Shown: positions 1 to 6,339, counted from the stretch's first letter. The stretch: 11,191 nucleotides of DNA from JBDIBB01 sp039812685 (GCA_039812685.1 JBDIBB010000119.1:1-11191); one strand, 5' to 3'. Translations and numbers: made by a program. The notes: generated by a model not told the origin, from the sequence alone.

Positions 1-39
1 TCGCAAAGAGCCCCCTGCGTGGACCCGGCCCTCATGTCC

Positions 40-108
40 AGGCCCCAAGCCCCAGGCCTCAAGCCCCACGCCCCAGGCCTGACGTCCGGGGGCCAGGCCG
101 AAGGCCCG
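40..108. repeat. Degenerate heptanucleotide tandem repeat
   Basis: Seven 7-base units run in perfect phase from 40 to 88: AGGCCCC, AAGCCCC, AGGCCTC, AAGCCCC, ACGCCCC, AGGCCTG, ACGTCCG. After a 6-base interruption (89-94) two more follow: AGGCCGA (95-101) and AGGCCCG (102-108). The consensus is A-N-G-C/T-C-C/T-N. A related 6-base piece, ATGTCC, precedes the array at 34-39. The array starts 13 bases beyond the stop codon of the TonB-dependent receptor gene, in non-coding sequence. Its right end overlaps the hairpin at 87-115. It resembles in style the short tandem heptamers known from cyanobacteria; whether this unit recurs elsewhere in the genome cannot be seen here. Confidence 0.7.
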
Positions 109-115
109 GCCCCCG
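87..115 (-). terminator. Strong compound hairpin after the TonB receptor gene
   Basis: CGGGGGCC (87-94) pairs perfectly with GGCCCCCG (108-115). Inside, after one A/C mismatch (95 and 107), GGCC (96-99) pairs with GGCC (103-106) around a 3-base loop. It lies 6 bases past the receptor stop codon, the expected place for a 3'-end structure on the minus strand. No T-run follows on that strand, so it is not a textbook intrinsic terminator. It may stop transcription inefficiently, or act as a 3'-end stabiliser with Rho-dependent termination. Confidence 0.5.
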
Positions 116-121
116 CTCACC

Positions 122-2905
122 CTAGAACGTTACCCGCACGCCGAGCTGCATTTCGCGCGGCGGGAGCGTTGCGTTGTGCTGCCCGTAGCGGGGGTTCGGC
201 ACCAGCGTCGCCGCCGGGTTGGCCAGCGTCGGCCCGCTCAGGAACTCGCCCGAGTTGATCGAGTTCACGTCGTAGTTGGTCCAGTTGAACAGGTTGAACG
301 CCTCGAAGATGAAGTCGGCGCCCGCCCGCTCCGCGAACGGCAGACGGTAGGTCACGCGCAGGTTCACCTGCTGGAAGTCCGGTCCATCCTCGCTGAAGCG
401 GCCCACGCCGGGCAGCCGGTCGGAGGTCTTGCCGTCGCCGTTCCAGTCGTAGCCGCGGCGGCGGTTCCAGGGCTGTCCCGAGCCGTATTCGAAGATGGGC
501 GCCACCGTGAAGGAGTAGGGCAGCCGCAGGATGGCCGAGGCGACGAAGCGGTACCGCTCGTCGGCGCGGCTGCGCCCCCACTCGGCCTCGATGTCGGCCG
601 GATCGTTCGGGTAGTCGACCAGCGCCGGGCTGAAGTCGTCGTTGATGTTCTTCTTGTCGGCCACCGTGAACGACGCGGTGACGACGTGGCCGCCCTTCAG
701 CGTGCCGTTGAGGCTCGTGACGAACGCCTTGTACTCGCTGCGGCCCTCGTTGGTGTACCAGTTGATCTGGTTGCGGGTGGCGTTGGGCCGGCCGCCCGTT
801 GCGTTGCCCCGCCAGTTCACGTCACGCACGATGATCTCGTCGTCGCCCTTCACGTACATGCCCTCGAAGTCGACGAACAGTCCCGTGGCGCCGAGCCGCA
901 CGGTGTAGCCGCCGTTGGCCTGCACCGAGCGCGGGTTCACGAGCTTCGTGTCGAGGCCCGTCGCATCGCGCGGCAGCGCGACGCCGGTTGCCGTCGGATT
1001 GCTGGCGTCGAGCCAGAACAGCGCCGGCAGGCCGAGCACCGCGCCGTTGATGCGCTGCTGGATGATGCGGCCGGTGAAGCTGTTCTGCTGCAGTTCGGAG
1101 TGCGACGGCACCAGGAGGAAGCGGCCGGTGAAGAGGCCGACGCCGCCGCGCACGACGTGAGAGCCGTTGCCCTGGACGTCCCAGGAGAACCCGCCGCGCG
1201 GCTGCAGGTTGTTCGTGTCGCGGCCGCGCGGCTCGGGGTGCAGCGGGTCCGTGTAGTTCGGGTTGTTGCCGTTGGTGTCGAGATCGTAGCGCAGGCCGGC
1301 GTTGATCGTCAGCCGGGGAGACGGCTTGAGATCGGCCTGGACGAAGCCCGACAGCAGGTGCGTGGTGATCTCCGACTCGCCGGAGCCCTCCGCGTCGACG
1401 TAGAGCAGCGGCAGCACGCGCCCGTCGGTGACGTAGATCATCATGTCCCGCGGGTACACGGGGAAGTTCCACTTGTCCTTCACGAACTGCCAGGCGCCGC
1501 CGGCCTTCACGTCCATGGCCCACTTGCCGGTGCCCAGCCGTGTGAAGAACGTATCGCGCAGCTCGATGATGTCGCCCGTATCGGTCTGGTCGCCCGTGAT
1601 GCCCGCGCCGGTCACCAGCGTGTTGCCCGACGAGAAGTACTCCGCCAGCGCGGTGGAGTTGTTCGGTTCATCGAACCTGCGCCGACCGACCTGAAACGAC
1701 AACTGGTTCAGCGACGTGTTGCTGACCGTCCAGCTGTGGGTCGCCATCAGGTTCCAGTTGTCGCGGTTGAGATCCATGCCGGTGCTCGCGTCGGCGAGAC
1801 CGCCCACGCGGAAGTTCTCCTGGCGGTACCGCTCGTAGACGAAGCGGGTCCGCAGGTTCTGCCGGTCGTTCACGCGCGCGTCGAGGCCGCCGAAGATCAG
1901 CGACTGGCTCACCGGGATCTTCAGATCGGCCGCAAGCGGGGTGTAGATGCCGCCCGGCCTGAACAGCGCGATGTTGTCCTCGCCGATCTGCTCGAAGCTG
2001 ACGAAGAAGTGCGTGCGATCGCGCTGGACGGGCCCGCCCAGGGTGAAGCCGAACTGCTGGCGGCCGTAGTCGTTCTTCCTCGTCTCGAGCTTGCTCTTGC
2101 TGCGCAGTGCATCGTCACGGAAGAAGCCGAAGGCCGAGCCCTTCAGCTGGTTGGTCCCCGTCTTGGTGACGATCGACAGCGCACCCCCCGCCGAGCCGCC
2201 GATCTCCGTGTCGAAGCGGTTCGTGATCACGCGGAACTCGCTGATGGCGTCCTGCGAGAAGCGGGCGCGCGCCAGGCCGAGCGTCGGGTCGGTGAAGTCG
2301 ACGCCGTCGACGAGGATCGTCGACTGGCTCGCGTTGCCGCCGCCGCCGATCACCGGCGACCCGCCGATGAAGCGGAAGCCGCCGCGCTCGCGCTGCACGC
2401 CGGGGGCCAGGAAGGCGAGCTGCTGGAAGTCGCGACCCACCACCGGCAGCTCCTGGATCTGCTCGGGGACGATGTTGGTGGACGAGTCGGTCTTGTAGAC
2501 GTCGACGAGCGGCGCCTCGCCCACCACGTTCACCGTCTCGGCCACCGAGGCCACCTTCAGCGTGACGTTGAGCTTGAGCGTCTGGCCGACGCGCAGCACC
2601 AGGTTGTCCTGCGTGCCGCCCTGGAACCCCGAGAGCTCCACCTTCACCCGGTAGGTGCCGGGCTGGAGGGCGAGTGCCCGTGCCGTGCCGGTCTCGTCGG
2701 TGACGAGCACGGTCTCGAGCCCGGTGTCGGGCCGCGTGACGGTGACCGTCACGCCCGGCAGCAACTGGTTGGTTTCGTCGACGACGGCCACCTCGATGAC
2801 GCCGTCGGAGACCTGGGCCGAGACGCGGGCCGATGTCCCGATCATGGCGAGCAGGGCCAGGAGGGCCACCGACGCGGCCGCGCGAATTCGCCGCGCGTAG
2901 CGCAT
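122..2905 (-). CDS. TonB-dependent receptor, Oar-like, with N-terminal carboxypeptidase-regulatory-like domain
   Basis: A 927-residue outer-membrane protein expected to import a large substrate (siderophore, glycan or peptide; not predictable) using TonB/ExbBD energy. Residues 1-30 are a signal peptide: basic MRYARRIR, a hydrophobic stretch, then RVSA before Gln31. Residues about 33-118 form a beta-sandwich CarboxypepD_reg-like domain (LLPGVTVTVT, QPGTYRVKVELSGF). Residues about 135-255 are the plug, with the ILVDGVDFTDP motif near 197-207 and SAGGALSIVTKTGTNQLKG near 238-256. The rest is a beta-barrel ending in Phe (GVRVTF), the usual outer-membrane insertion signal. The start at 2905 is preferred over the ATG at 2914 because AAGGAG abuts the latter but sits 9 bases before the former. 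Length fits the family of roughly 900-1100 residues. Such receptors are very numerous in Acidobacteriota. No SusD-like partner or degradative genes are adjacent, so the substrate remains open. Confidence 0.93.
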   Translation of the reverse strand: MRYARRIRAAASVALLALLAMIGTSARVSAQVSDGVIEVAVVDETNQLLPGVTVTVTRPDTGLETVLVTDETGTARALALQPGTYRVKVELSGFQGGTQDNLVLRVGQTLKLNVTLKVASVAETVNVVGEAPLVDVYKTDSSTNIVPEQIQELPVVGRDFQQLAFLAPGVQRERGGFRFIGGSPVIGGGGNASQSTILVDGVDFTDPTLGLARARFSQDAISEFRVITNRFDTEIGGSAGGALSIVTKTGTNQLKGSAFGFFRDDALRSKSKLETRKNDYGRQQFGFTLGGPVQRDRTHFFVSFEQIGEDNIALFRPGGIYTPLAADLKIPVSQSLIFGGLDARVNDRQNLRTRFVYERYRQENFRVGGLADASTGMDLNRDNWNLMATHSWTVSNTSLNQLSFQVGRRRFDEPNNSTALAEYFSSGNTLVTGAGITGDQTDTGDIIELRDTFFTRLGTGKWAMDVKAGGAWQFVKDKWNFPVYPRDMMIYVTDGRVLPLLYVDAEGSGESEITTHLLSGFVQADLKPSPRLTINAGLRYDLDTNGNNPNYTDPLHPEPRGRDTNNLQPRGGFSWDVQGNGSHVVRGGVGLFTGRFLLVPSHSELQQNSFTGRIIQQRINGAVLGLPALFWLDASNPTATGVALPRDATGLDTKLVNPRSVQANGGYTVRLGATGLFVDFEGMYVKGDDEIIVRDVNWRGNATGGRPNATRNQINWYTNEGRSEYKAFVTSLNGTLKGGHVVTASFTVADKKNINDDFSPALVDYPNDPADIEAEWGRSRADERYRFVASAILRLPYSFTVAPIFEYGSGQPWNRRRGYDWNGDGKTSDRLPGVGRFSEDGPDFQQVNLRVTYRLPFAERAGADFIFEAFNLFNWTNYDVNSINSGEFLSGPTLANPAATLVPNPRYGQHNATLPPREMQLGVRVTF

Positions 2906-2914
2906 GTTCTCCAT

Positions 2915-2920
2915 CTCCTT
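2915..2920 (-). promoter_or_regulatory. Ribosome binding site deciding the receptor start
   Basis: On the minus strand AAGGAG ends immediately before an ATG (2914-2912) and 9 bases before a second in-frame ATG (2905-2903). Zero spacing is not workable, so the site selects the second ATG. That choice also gives a compact, standard signal peptide. Confidence 0.65.
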
Positions 2921-2934
2921 CGTTCCTTCCCCGG

Positions 2935-2951
2935 GCGCTCGCAACGAGCGC
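2935..2951 (-). promoter_or_regulatory. Hairpin in the receptor mRNA leader
   Basis: GCGCTCG (2935-2941) and CGAGCGC (2945-2951) are perfect inverted copies around a 3-base loop. In the minus-strand transcript this stem lies 14 bases upstream of the AAGGAG ribosome binding site. It could shape the leader or simply reflect high GC; there is no direct evidence of regulation. Confidence 0.3.
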
Positions 2952-3093
2952 GCCGAACCACACGATGCGCGCAAGGGCGCAGGCCGCGGTACATGGGCGG
3001 TACGCGCGGGCCGGAATCCGGCTGGTGGAAACCGTCGAACGTGCCAACGCGAGAGCGTGCCCCAGGGGGCGTCGGCGTGGTCTGTCGTGCCAG

Positions 3094-3121
3094 TTGAAAC
3101 AAACCGAACGCTCGATATGTT
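3094..3121 (+). promoter_or_regulatory. Candidate promoter toward the aminotransferase
   Basis: TTGAAA (3094-3099) and TATGTT (3116-3121) are separated by 16 bases on the plus strand, a reasonable sigma-70 layout. It lies about 150 bases before the aminotransferase ATG. It competes with a weaker but closer candidate, GTGAAA (3232-3237), 17 bases, TACCCT (3255-3260), which would yield an essentially leaderless mRNA. Confidence 0.3.
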
Positions 3122-3130
3122 TCCGCAGCG

Positions 3131-3159
3131 AGGGTATGTCGCTCCGCTTCCGGCGTCAA
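3131..3159 (-). promoter_or_regulatory. Candidate sigma-70 promoter for the TonB receptor
   Basis: On the minus strand TTGACG (3159-3154) is followed after 17 bases by TACCCT (3136-3131). The -35 matches consensus at 5 of 6 positions, the -10 at only 3 of 6. The predicted transcription start near 3124 would give a leader of about 220 bases. It is the best candidate I could find on this strand, but weak. Confidence 0.35.
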
Positions 3160-3267
3160 GTGTGAAGGCGCGCCAGCCGGAAAAGGCACGACCTGCCCAA
3201 GCCCAGCAGTGGAAGAAGGCACGCCATCCCGGTGAAAAGCCTCGCGCCACGCGTTACCCTGTTTCCG

Positions 3268-4428
3268 ATGTCCGCTCGCATGCGCGCCGTCCAGGACCCC
3301 ATCGTTCCCATCGTCGGCCGCTGGATAGGTGAGACGCCAGGCACGATCTCGCTCGGGCAGGGACTCGTGTCCTACGGCCCCCCGCCGGCCGCGCTGGAGG
3401 CGGCGCGAGCCTTTGGCGACGCGCCCGGGGACCATCTCTACGGGCCGGTGGAAGGCGAACCCGACCTCGTGGCCGCGATTGAGCACAAGCTCGAGACCGA
3501 GAACGGGATTCGCGTGCGGCCAGCGGCCCGGGTGGTCGTGACCGCGGGCGGCAACATGGCCTTCCTCAACGCCGTCCTCGCCACCGGCGACCCGGGCGAC
3601 GAATACCTCCTCCCGGCGCCCTACTACTTCAACCACGAGATGGCGGTGACGATCGCCGGCTGCCGGCCGGTACCGGTGCCCACCCGGCGCGACTTCCAGC
3701 TCGACCTCGACGCCATCGAGCGTGCCGTGACGTCGCGTACCCGCGCGGTGGTGACCGTCTCGCCCAACAACCCGTCGGGCGCCGTGTATCCCGAGGCCGA
3801 CCTGCGCGCCCTCGCCGCGCTCTGCGCCAGGCACGGGCTCTTCCATTTCCACGACGAGGCCTACGAGTACTTCACGTACGACGGGGTGACGCACCACTCG
3901 CCCGGTCGAGCACCCGAGGTCGCAGCCCACACCATCTCGCTCTTCTCGCTGTCGAAGGCGTACGGGTTCGCGGGCTGGCGCATCGGCTACATGGTGGTGC
4001 CGGCCGCGCTGTTCGAGGCCGTGAACAAGATTCAGGACACGAACCTCATCTGCCCGCCCATCGTGTCGCAGCGCGCGGCGATGGCCGCGCTGCGCGTCGG
4101 CCGCCGCTACGCCGGACCGCACGTCGCTGGGCTCGCGGCGCGGCGCGACCGGGTGAAGGACGCGCTGTCGCGGCTGGGCGGTCTCGTCGAGGTGCCTCCG
4201 GCGGCCGGCGCCTTCTACTTCCTGGTGCGCGTGCGGACCCGGATGCCGGACGTCGATCTGGTGGAGCGCCTCATCCGTGAGTTCCGGGTGGCCGTGCTCC
4301 CCGGCAGCGCATTCGGTTTGCGCGACGCGTCGTCGGCGGCTGTCCGGCTTTCCTATGGCGCGGTCGAGGGAACCATCCTCGACGAGGCACTCGCCCGGCT
4401 GGTTGCCGGGATTCGTGCCCTCGCGTGA
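3268..4428 (+). CDS. Pyridoxal-phosphate aminotransferase, class I/II (fold type I)
   Basis: A 386-residue cytoplasmic enzyme that should transfer an amino group between an amino acid and a 2-oxo acid. Visible hallmarks are TISLGQGLVSYGPPP near the N-terminus, SPNNPSG with Asn168, the HDEAYEYF segment with Asp196 (pairs with the pyridine nitrogen) and Tyr199, the Schiff-base lysine Lys230 in SLSKAYGFAGWRIGY, and VRLSYG with Arg360 for the substrate carboxylate. All key residues are present and the length is normal. The amino-acid substrate (aspartate-, aromatic- or alanine-type) cannot be read from the sequence. The ATG at 3268 is chosen because family members begin close to the R-M-x-x-V-Q-x-P-I segment. 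An upstream in-frame GTG at 3232, with a loose AGAAGG 12 bases before it, would add 12 residues. The gene stands alone, with no operon partner. Confidence 0.92.
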   Translation: MSARMRAVQDPIVPIVGRWIGETPGTISLGQGLVSYGPPPAALEAARAFGDAPGDHLYGPVEGEPDLVAAIEHKLETENGIRVRPAARVVVTAGGNMAFLNAVLATGDPGDEYLLPAPYYFNHEMAVTIAGCRPVPVPTRRDFQLDLDAIERAVTSRTRAVVTVSPNNPSGAVYPEADLRALAALCARHGLFHFHDEAYEYFTYDGVTHHSPGRAPEVAAHTISLFSLSKAYGFAGWRIGYMVVPAALFEAVNKIQDTNLICPPIVSQRAAMAALRVGRRYAGPHVAGLAARRDRVKDALSRLGGLVEVPPAAGAFYFLVRVRTRMPDVDLVERLIREFRVAVLPGSAFGLRDASSAAVRLSYGAVEGTILDEALARLVAGIRALA

Positions 4429-4544
4429 ACCCTGGCGGCCGCGGTGGTCGCCCGGAGACCGGCTTCGGTGATTGGCCCCGTCGGCCGGCGCCTGTGGGCA
4501 GGGTCCGCTACCGGCCCGATTCCGGGGTGACGGAATCCCGGCAA

Positions 4545-4569
4545 TCGCGACTGCGATGTCGCGGGTTTT
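4545..4569 (+). terminator. Candidate intrinsic terminator after the aminotransferase
   Basis: CGCGAC (4546-4551) pairs perfectly with GTCGCG (4558-4563) around a 6-base loop, extended by one U-G pair (4545 and 4564). It is followed after G4565 by TTTT (4566-4569). The stem is short and the T-run minimal, so efficiency is uncertain. It lies between the aminotransferase stop and the next promoter, about 117 bases after the stop. Confidence 0.45.
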
Positions 4570-4595
4570 CAGCGTCGCGTGTCGTCGGCCCCGGA

Positions 4596-4624
4596 TTGAC
4601 AGTCGATCTGGCCGTCCTTACACT
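4596..4624 (+). promoter_or_regulatory. Sigma-70 type promoter of the cytochrome c gene
   Basis: A perfect TTGACA (4596-4601), a 17-base spacer and TACACT (4619-4624, 4 of 6 to TATAAT) form the clearest promoter in the window. Transcription should begin near 4631, giving a leader of about 120 bases before the ATG at 4754. It implies that the cytochrome is transcribed independently of the aminotransferase and at a substantial basal level. Confidence 0.75.
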
Positions 4625-4753
4625 GGCACGCACTGTGTAGTTGTTGGGATCTGTGTGACCGGATCCGCCGGACCGCCGCACTCATCCCGCTTCGGCCGCG
4701 CGCTGGACTTCACCTGCCGCGTGTCACGTCCCAGCCTTCTCAGGAGGCCTCAC

Positions 4754-5182
4754 ATGTCCCGCTACACGAGGTTTGCCGCCACCCTGACCCTTGCCCTGGC
4801 CGTTCCCGCGCTGATGCTGGCTCAGCCCGCCATCAAGCGTGAACCGGCCCGGCCGATCGGCAGCGTCGAGGGCGACGCTCTCTACAACGCGTACTGCGCC
4901 GTCTGCCACGGCAAGGACGGCAAGGGCGGCGGACCGGCTGCCCAGGCGCTGAAGGGGCCGATGCCGGATCTCACGACGATGGCGCGCCGTAACAAGGGGG
5001 TCTTCAGCTCGATGGAGGTCGAGAGGATGATCACGGGCCAGGGCCAGTCGATGGCTGCGCACGGCAGCGAGGACATGCCGGTCTGGGGTCCCATCTTCCG
5101 CGGCATGAACGAAGATCCGGCCATGGCGAAGCTGCGCGTCTCGAACCTGGTCAAGTACCTCGGGTCCGTGCAGGTGAAGTAG
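4754..5182 (+). CDS. Secreted class I c-type cytochrome
   Basis: A 142-residue periplasmic electron carrier with one covalently bound haem. Residues 1-23 are a Sec signal peptide ending in LMLA before Gln24. The haem site is CAVCH (Cys48, Cys51, His52) in the typical setting G-x-x-L-Y-x-x-Y-C-x-x-C-H-G-x-D-G-x-G. The distal axial ligand is most likely Met108 in DMPVWGPIFR, a common arrangement in small cytochrome c domains of respiratory complexes. The start is fixed by AGGAGG (4742-4747), 6 bases before the ATG. It is monocistronic from the promoter at 4596-4624. No oxidase, dehydrogenase or maturation genes are adjacent, so its redox partner is unknown. Haem attachment would need Ccm or equivalent machinery encoded elsewhere. 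Confidence 0.92.
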   Translation: MSRYTRFAATLTLALAVPALMLAQPAIKREPARPIGSVEGDALYNAYCAVCHGKDGKGGGPAAQALKGPMPDLTTMARRNKGVFSSMEVERMITGQGQSMAAHGSEDMPVWGPIFRGMNEDPAMAKLRVSNLVKYLGSVQVK

Positions 5183-5187
5183 CGATC

Positions 5188-5205
5188 CCGCGGCGTCCGC
5201 CGCGG
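5188..5205 (+). terminator. GC hairpin after the cytochrome c gene
   Basis: CCGCGGC (5188-5194) and GCCGCGG (5199-5205) form a perfect 7-bp stem with a 4-base loop, 5 bases after the cytochrome stop. No T-run follows. It is probably a 3'-end stabiliser or one part of a two-hairpin termination region together with the dyad at 5215-5246. Confidence 0.4.
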
Positions 5206-5214
5206 CCGACCCAT

Positions 5215-5246
5215 CCGGCGGGGATCCTGCGTATGATCCCCGCCGG
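5215..5246. promoter_or_regulatory. Perfect 12-bp dyad over the dehydratase promoter
   Basis: CCGGCGGGGATC (5215-5226) and GATCCCCGCCGG (5235-5246) are exact inverted copies separated by 8 bases. In RNA this is a very stable hairpin ending 2 bases before the dehydratase ATG at 5248. In DNA it covers the probable -10 box TATGAT (5232-5237). It may terminate or insulate cytochrome transcripts, act as an operator for a dimeric repressor, or both. Nothing in the sequence distinguishes these. Confidence 0.5.
5232..5237 (+). promoter_or_regulatory. Candidate -10 box, leaderless start of the dehydratase
   Basis: TATGAT matches the -10 consensus at 5 of 6 positions and ends 10 bases before the ATG at 5248, which has no Shine-Dalgarno sequence. 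Transcription would begin within a few bases of the ATG, giving a leaderless or nearly leaderless mRNA. No good -35 is visible at the expected distance. The in-frame ATG at 5233 lies inside this box and is therefore unlikely to be the true start. Confidence 0.45.
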
Positions 5247-5247
5247 C

Positions 5248-6213
5248 ATGACTCTTCCCACCTTCGATGATGTCCAGGCCGCCGCCAGGCGGCTGCGCGG
5301 TGTGGTTCACCGGACGCCGGTGCTCACCTCCCGCGGCGTAGATGCTCGAACCGGCGCCACGGTGTTCTTCAAGGCGGAGAACCTCCAGCGATCGGGAGCG
5401 TTCAAGTTCCGCGGTGCGTACCACGCCCTCTCCAGGCTGTCTCCGGACGCGCGGGCCCGAGGCGTCATTACCTTCTCGTCGGGCAATCATGCCCAGGCGA
5501 TCGCGCTGGCGTCGTCGCTGCTGGGTTGCAGGGCGACGATTGTCATGCCGGAGACGGCCCCGCGCGTGAAGCTCGATGCCACGCGGGCCTACGGCGCCGA
5601 GATCGTCGCTTACGATCCGGCCGTTGCCGACCGCGAGGCCATCGCACGGGAGCTGGCGGAGGAGCGCCGGCTCACGCTCATTCCGCCATTCGACCATCGC
5701 GACGTGATCGCGGGACAGGGGACGGCCGCCGTCGAGTTGTTCGAAGACGTGGGGCCGCTGGACCTGCTCCTGGTCTGCTGCGGCGGAGGAGGACTGCTGT
5801 CGGGGTGCGCGCTGGCCGCCTCCGGTCTCAGCCCGTCCTGCCGCGTCGTCGGCGTCGAGCCTGCCGCGGGTGACGATGGGGCACAATCGTTCCGGTCGGG
5901 AACGCTCCAGCGCGTCCACAATCCGGTGACCGTGGCCGACGGCGCCCGGACGCCGTCACTTGGCGCCCTGACGTTTCCCCTCGTCCTGGCGCACGTCAGT
6001 GACATGGTGACGGTGACCGACGACCACTTGCTGCGTGCGATGTTCCATCTGTGGCAGCGCCTGAAGGTCATCGTCGAACCCACGGGTGCGCTGGCCGCGG
6101 CGGCGCTGCTCGAGGGCATCGTGGAGGCAGCCGGCGCGCGGGTCGGTGTCCTGCTCAGCGGTGGCAACGTGGACCTCGGCGAGGTCGCCGGGTGGTGGCA
6201 ACGCGTCAACTGA
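5248..6213 (+). CDS. Threonine/serine dehydratase, PLP-dependent, single-domain
   Basis: A 321-residue cytoplasmic fold-type II PLP enzyme, predicted to deaminate L-threonine to 2-oxobutanoate (and serine to pyruvate). The PLP lysine is Lys53 in GAFKFRGAYHAL. The SSGNHAQ loop (77-83, with Asn80) contacts cofactor and substrate. The phosphate-binding GGGG (179-182) is followed by LLSG, and LLSGGNVDLG near the C-terminus completes the family pattern. There is no C-terminal ACT regulatory domain, so it resembles catabolic (TdcB-like) enzymes or serine racemases rather than isoleucine-feedback IlvA. VCCGGGG replaces the more usual VPVGGGG, a minor variation. The start at 5248 (MTLPTFDDV) matches the common N-terminus; an ATG 15 bases upstream is less likely. 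No isoleucine pathway genes adjoin it. Serine racemase or hydroxyaspartate dehydratase activity remains possible. Confidence 0.88.
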   Translation: MTLPTFDDVQAAARRLRGVVHRTPVLTSRGVDARTGATVFFKAENLQRSGAFKFRGAYHALSRLSPDARARGVITFSSGNHAQAIALASSLLGCRATIVMPETAPRVKLDATRAYGAEIVAYDPAVADREAIARELAEERRLTLIPPFDHRDVIAGQGTAAVELFEDVGPLDLLLVCCGGGGLLSGCALAASGLSPSCRVVGVEPAAGDDGAQSFRSGTLQRVHNPVTVADGARTPSLGALTFPLVLAHVSDMVTVTDDHLLRAMFHLWQRLKVIVEPTGALAAAALLEGIVEAAGARVGVLLSGGNVDLGEVAGWWQRVN

Positions 6214-6225
6214 CGCAGGATTTCC

Positions 6226-6253
6226 CGCACGAGGCGTGCGCCGGGATGCCGGC
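6226..6253 (+). terminator. Weak double hairpin after the dehydratase
   Basis: CGCACG (6226-6231) pairs with CGTGCG (6235-6240), and GCCGG (6240-6244) pairs with CCGGC (6249-6253), 12 to 40 bases past the dehydratase stop. No T-run follows, so this is only a possible termination region. The remaining bases up to 6339 show no clear promoter for the FIST gene. Confidence 0.25.
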
Positions 6254-6339
6254 AGCTCGGCCCTGCCGCCATCGGTTCAAGTACCCGTCCCGCCAGTCGA
6301 TTCCTCTCATGGGTCCGTGCGTCCTGCCCGACCGATGAG

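Larger units (their letters stand above)
2906..3267. other. Divergent intergenic region between receptor and aminotransferase
   Basis: A 362-base stretch with no credible gene; open frames crossing it are extensions of the flanking genes or antisense shadows. It holds candidate promoters for both directions (minus: 3131-3159; plus: 3094-3121), a 7-bp hairpin close to the receptor gene (2935-2951) and the receptor ribosome binding site. If the minus promoter is right, the receptor mRNA has a leader of roughly 220 bases. I recognise no known riboswitch in it. Confidence 0.6.
4429..4753. other. Intergenic region between aminotransferase and cytochrome c
   Basis: A 325-base stretch without a credible gene. 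The cytochrome reading frame stays open upstream to 4472, but the signal peptide and ribosome binding site place its start at 4754. It contains an inverted repeat GATTCCG (4518-4524) / CGGAATC (4531-4537), a terminator-like hairpin (4545-4569), a near-consensus promoter (4596-4624) and a leader of about 120 bases ending in a strong ribosome binding site. Confidence 0.65.

Noticed and set aside
19..258. Small plus-strand open frame at the left edge
   Set aside because: It is made of the heptamer repeat and the antisense end of the receptor gene; no ribosome binding site and a proline/alanine/glycine-biased translation.
3085..3096. GTGCCA boxes near 3048 and 3087, which read TGGCACG on the minus strand like a sigma-54 -24 element
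   Set aside because: The -12 element is missing at the required spacing in both cases (ACGGT and ACCAC instead of TTGC-type), so a sigma-54 promoter is not supported.
176..3097. 973-codon open frame on the plus strand, antisense to the TonB receptor
   Set aside because: Its translation is dominated by R, V, A, H, E and D with no recognisable domain, as expected for the mirror of a very GC-rich gene. The receptor on the other strand has complete family signatures.
2842..4122. 426-codon minus-strand frame crossing the intergenic region and the aminotransferase
   Set aside because: It spans the receptor start and runs antisense through an enzyme with intact active-site residues. Its composition is low in hydrophobic order and there is no family resemblance.
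4518..4537. Inverted repeat GATTCCG / CGGAATC in the gap after the aminotransferase
   Set aside because: A perfect 7-bp stem, but with no T-run and no promoter or start overlapping it. The neighbouring hairpin at 4545-4569 is the better terminator candidate, so I do not call this a separate functional site.
5233..5247. Upstream ATG extending the dehydratase by five residues
   Set aside because: No Shine-Dalgarno is present, it lies inside the probable -10 box and hairpin, and the family N-terminus begins with the M-x-L-P-T-F-D-D-V segment at 5248.
6274..6294. tRNA 3'-end-like string GTTCAAGTACCCG followed by TCCCGCCA between dehydratase and FIST genes
   Set aside because: The T-arm stem does not pair (ATCGG against ACCCG) and no acceptor, D or anticodon arms can be drawn upstream, so this is neither a tRNA nor a convincing attachment-site remnant.
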